A DNA stretch of 64,000 nucleotides from Candidatus Skiveiella danica. Its GTDB lineage: Bacteria > Pseudomonadota > Gammaproteobacteria > Burkholderiales > Burkholderiaceae_C. The notes below the pieces were generated by a model. It worked only from the letters and a program-made list of their open reading frames with translations, did no database searches and was not told where the DNA came from. This document shows positions 58,283-64,000 of the stretch, one piece after another. A program made the translations under genes and the position numbers. Each line of letters begins with the position of its first letter. Position 1 is the stretch's first letter. The DNA lies in NCBI GenBank assembly GCA_016721925.1, contig JADKHE010000009.1:44407-108406 (forward strand). Direction: 5' to 3'.

Positions 58283-59791
58283 GGCGCCGGCCGCCACGGG
58301 CCAGGACGAAGCCCTGCGCCTGTGGAGCTGGCGCGCCCTGCAGTTCACGCCGCGCGTGGCGCTGGCCGATGGCGCGGTGGTGCTGGAGATTTCGGCCAGC
58401 GAACGGCTGTTTGGCGGCCGCCGGGCCCTTCTCAGGCAATTTATTGAACAAAATCAGCCTCATCCCGGCGTGGAATGGTCACAAGGTGCTACATCCTTGA
58501 TAGCGATCGGGCGCTTGCTCGAACGCCTTCAGGCGCGCCAGCACGGCGCCCCCGGGCCCGTGGCCACGCCGCCCGCCCAGCTGCCGCTGGCCGCGCTGGC
58601 TGCCGCCCGTGCGCACCTGCCCACGCTGCAGCGCCTGGGCTGCCGCACCTGGGGCGACCTGCGCGCGCTGCCGCGTGGCGGGCTGGTGCGGCGTTTTGGC
58701 GACGGCCTGCTCGACGCCCTCGACCAGGCCTTTGGCGAGAAGCCCGAGCTGTACCCTGGCTCACGCTGCCCGAGGCCTTCGATGAGCCGCTGGAATTGCC
58801 CGCGCACGTCGAAAACGCCAGCGCCCTGCTGTTCGGCGCGCGCCGCCTGCTGGCCCTGCTGCACGCCTGGCTGCAGGCGCGCCAGCGGGCGCGCTGGTGC
58901 TGCGCCTGGGCTGGCAGATGGACCGCCGCCGCAACGGCCCCACCGACGACCACCTGCTGGTGCGCACCGCCGAGCCCACGCTGGACATGGCCCACTTCGA
59001 GCGCCTGCTGGCCGAGCACCTGGCGCACGTCACATTGGCCGCGCCCGCCATCGCGCTGCGCCTGGCCACGGTGGAGACCGCACCGCTGCCCGGCACCAGC
59101 GCCAGCCTGCTGCTGGAAGACCGCCGCCAGGGCGACAACCTGCACCAGCTCGTCGAGCGCCTGAGCGCGCGCCTGGGCGCGGCCCAGGTGCAGCGCGTCG
59201 AGCCTCGCGCCGACCACCGGCCCGAGCGCATGATGGCCTGGTCGGCGGCGGTCGATGCTCCCCAGTTGATAGCAAACAATGACCATAAGACGCTGGGAAG
59301 TGGCCAAAAAAGCTTGAAAACGTCAAAAGGGAAGGCTCCAAAGCCACCTGCAGCCGCTGGATCGGGCGCCGCTGGCGCAAGCCGGCCGGGCCCCCCGTTG
59401 CGCCCGAGCCTGTCGAAGGCCCGGTTCACCCAAGGAGCCGACAGGCTCAAGCCTCGGGCTGCGGGTTCAAAGGCCGCCTCCAGCACCCTGCAGCCCGACG
59501 CCCTCTACCCCACCTGGCTGCTCGCCACGCCACAGCGGCTGACGGTGCAGCGCCACCGCCCGCTCTACCAGGGCCCGCTCACCCTGCTGGCCGGGCCGCA
59601 GCGCATCGAGGCCGCCTGGTGGGAGCCCGACGCCACCGGCACCGCCGCCGCCCCGGCCGCGCTGCGCGACTACTTCGTCGCCCGCAGCGCGCAGGCCGGC
59701 CTGCTGTGGATCTACCGCGAGCGGCTGGCGCAGGCCGGGGCCCAGCCGGGGTGGTTTCGCAGTCGGCTTGGGGCGGCCCGGCGCCGACTGA
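58245..59791 (+). CDS. imuB: ImuB, Y-family polymerase-like protein, two or three frameshifts
   Basis: Catalytically inactive Y-family relative that links DnaE2 to the beta clamp. Start GTG 58245: HWIALLPLPHAEAPA, VALADGAVVLEISASERLFGG, LQRLGCRTWGDLRALPRGGLVRRFG. Frame changes near 58757 (LPEAFDEPLELPAHVENA) and 58890 (RLGWQMDRRRNGPTDDH), then LHQLVERLSARLGAAQVQRV and a C-terminal YFVARSAQAGLLWIYRERL. The last break, near 59755, would give a stop at 59789-59791. Two dispersed repeats are translated within it, including peptides GVEWSQGATSLIA and LIANNDHKTLGSG. Confidence 0.85.
58448..58507 (-). repeat. Dispersed repeat copy G inside imuB
   Basis: Antisense copy; minus strand reads CGATCGCTATCAAGGATGTA, GCACCTTGTGACCATTCCAC, GCCGGGATGAGG. 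Translated in the ImuB frame as HPGVEWSQGATSLIAIGR. Confidence 0.8.
59264..59315 (+). repeat. Dispersed repeat copy H inside imuB
   Basis: Sense copy: AGTTGATAGCAAACAATGAC, CATAAGACGCTGGGAAGTGG, CCAAAAAAGC. Translated as LIANNDHKTLGSGQKS in the variable C-terminal linker of ImuB. Confidence 0.8.
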
Positions 59792-59800
59792 ATCCTTGCC

Positions 59801-63082
<3,282 letters not shown>

Positions 63083-63088
63083 TTTTTT

Positions 63089-63116
63089 GTGCATACGATA
63101 AAGATGTACCATGCAC
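63089..63116. promoter_or_regulatory. Possible brnTA operator
   Basis: GTGCAT (63089-63094) and ATGCAC (63111-63116) form an inverted repeat with a 16-base centre, overlapping the brnT start. BrnTA systems repress themselves by binding promoter DNA; this site is a candidate only. Confidence 0.45.
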
Positions 63117-63388
63117 ATTGTTTATGACCCCGAAAAAGCGAACGGAATCGGCGCGAACGCGGCCTGCCATTCGACAGGGCGGCCGCGTTCGATTTTCAGA
63201 ATGCGCTCTATGCCATCGACGAGCGGCGCGACTATGGCGAAACCCGTATCGTGGCCCTCGGGCTCATCGGGGATCGCGTGCATGTGTTGTGCTTTGTTGA
63301 AACCGATGACGGCATCCGCGTCATCAGCCTGCGCAAGGCCAATCCAAGAGAGGTAAACCGTTATGTCCAGAACCAGACCCCTGACTGA
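63111..63388 (+). CDS. brnT: BrnT-type toxin, one frameshift
   Basis: Ribonuclease toxin of the BrnT (RelE-fold) family, about 92 residues when repaired. Begins MHIVYDPEK; one A is missing from the run at 63133-63137, after which the correct frame reads SERNRRERGLPFDRAAAFDF, ALYAIDERRDYGETRIVALG, DRVHVLCFVETDDGIRVISLRKANPRE. These fit BrnT, whose catalytic site uses basic and acidic residues of this region. Ends at TGA 63386-63388, overlapping brnA by 26 bases. Confidence 0.85.
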
Positions 63389-63641
63389 AGCCAGCGGCGA
63401 AGTGCCCCCGCTCACCGACGCGACGCTGCGGGTGCTGCAGCCGGCCGGAAGACTGCCTGCCGCCCTGCAACGCAAACTGGGCGTGCGCGGACCGCAGCGA
63501 ACCCCCACCAAGGAACGCATCACCATCCGCCTTTCGCGCGATGCGGTGGAGCAATTTCGCGCCACCGGCGACGGCTGGCAGACCCGCATCGACAAGGCAC
63601 TGCAAGAGTGGCTGAGTGCCCGCGGGCATTCCGCTACCTGA
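63363..63641 (+). CDS. brnA: BrnA-type antitoxin
   Basis: Antitoxin and DNA-binding partner of BrnT, 92 residues. The C-terminal ribbon-helix-helix region is RITIRLSRDAVEQFRATGDGW-QTRIDKALQEWL, the family hallmark. The N-terminal half (PLTDATLRVLQPAGRLPAAL) is the likely toxin-binding part. Downstream of brnT with overlapping ends, as expected. Confidence 0.9.
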   Translation: MSRTRPLTEASGEVPPLTDATLRVLQPAGRLPAALQRKLGVRGPQRTPTKERITIRLSRDAVEQFRATGDGWQTRIDKALQEWLSARGHSAT

Positions 63642-63654
63642 TAGCAGCGCGCCA

Positions 63655-63701
63655 GACGCCGTTGCTGGGCGATCTGATGACGGGGAGCCGGGATTCTCAT
63701 T
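63655..63701 (+). repeat. Direct repeat of dnaE2 3' end, copy 2
   Basis: Second copy; with the preceding bases it would encode YLIAARQTPLLGDLMTGSRDSH, a recognisable DnaE2 C-terminus detached from any gene. It lies 14 bases after the brnA stop. Confidence 0.9.
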
Positions 63702-63780
63702 GAGGGGCGAACGGTGGGCGGCGCTGAATTGGGTGGGGGTGTTGTATTAGCCCTTCCAGGCGAGAAATTCATTAAAAGGG

Positions 63781-63830
63781 CCTATTACCAGCGTCGGATG
63801 GTTGCTATTTGCTATTGTTATTGAGTAATC
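63781..63830 (-). repeat. Dispersed repeat copy J
   Basis: Antisense copy; minus strand AACAATAGCAAATAGCAACC, ATCCGACGCTGGTAATAGG. The last 296 bases of the window (63705-64000) contain this repeat and no recognisable gene. Confidence 0.65.
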
Positions 63831-64000
63831 AGAAGCCCGCGACCACTACCACCTTTGGGGCTGTGTGACAAGGAGCGTGCGTCACGTTGGTGCACAGCGG
63901 TCCTTGGTCGTCTGGCGTGTTTGCCTGCGCTGTGGGTTGGTCTGTCGCAAGATTTGGGGGCTTGCCCGGCGCGCCCACCGCGCCACTTTGCCGGTTATCC

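Overview
The window is GC-rich, densely coded bacterial DNA from a betaproteobacterium, most likely Burkholderiales and probably Comamonadaceae. That placement is an inference. It rests on the gene families (quinol nitrate reductase with parvulin neighbours, NnrS, CcoG, a Gram-negative porin, a gsp operon with divergent gspC, an imuA-imuB-dnaE2 cassette) and on a family of short dispersed repeats of a kind I associate with that group.

Layout. 1-12.0 kb: the end of a nitrate-respiration operon (narG 3' end, narH, narJ, narI, two parvulin-like isomerases, a beta carbonic anhydrase), then adenosylcobalamin-dependent ribonucleotide reductase (nrdJ), nnrS, a nitroreductase and queC. This suits growth with little oxygen in the presence of nitrogen oxides. 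12.1-16.7 kb (minus strand): ccoG for cbb3 oxidase assembly, an SbmA/YddA-type ABC exporter and a cytosolic 5'-nucleotidase, ending at a 75-bp nearly pure G tract. 16.7-27.7 kb: a nearly complete type II secretion locus, gspGHIJKLMNDEF on the minus strand and gspC divergent. 27.7-33.1 kb: a conserved hypothetical gene, ilvA with an intrinsic-terminator leader, an OsmC protein, coq7 and a major porin. 33.3-41.8 kb: a Dpp/Opp-type peptide importer with two solute-binding proteins and an embedded M20 amidohydrolase. 41.9-43.3 kb: an ISL3-type insertion sequence with inverted repeats and an 8-bp target duplication. 43.4-49.4 kb: an Fbp/Afu-type ABC importer and pgi. 49.4-53.4 kb: a lipoprotein hydrolase, a small envelope protein, and groES-groEL under a CIRCE operator. 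53.5-57.3 kb: a MAPEG protein, dinG, and an isoprenylcysteine-methyltransferase-like gene between two 117-bp direct repeats. 57.3-63.7 kb: a LexA-controlled mutagenesis cassette (imuA, imuB, dnaE2) followed by a brnT-brnA toxin-antitoxin pair that sits between two copies of the dnaE2 3' end.

Two patterns cross the whole window. First, at least ten copies of a 45-60 bp repeat with a core like GACGCTGGGA are scattered through it. Four lie in frame inside genes (the ABC exporter, imuB twice, dnaE2), so unrelated proteins share short peptides. Second, single-base frameshifts are abundant in 36-49 kb and 58-63 kb, often in short homopolymers, in genes that are otherwise fully conserved, while the gsp, nrdJ and groEL regions have none. 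Residual sequencing error explains this better than decay, so the broken genes are annotated across their whole length with the breakpoints given. No rRNA, tRNA or CRISPR array was recognised.
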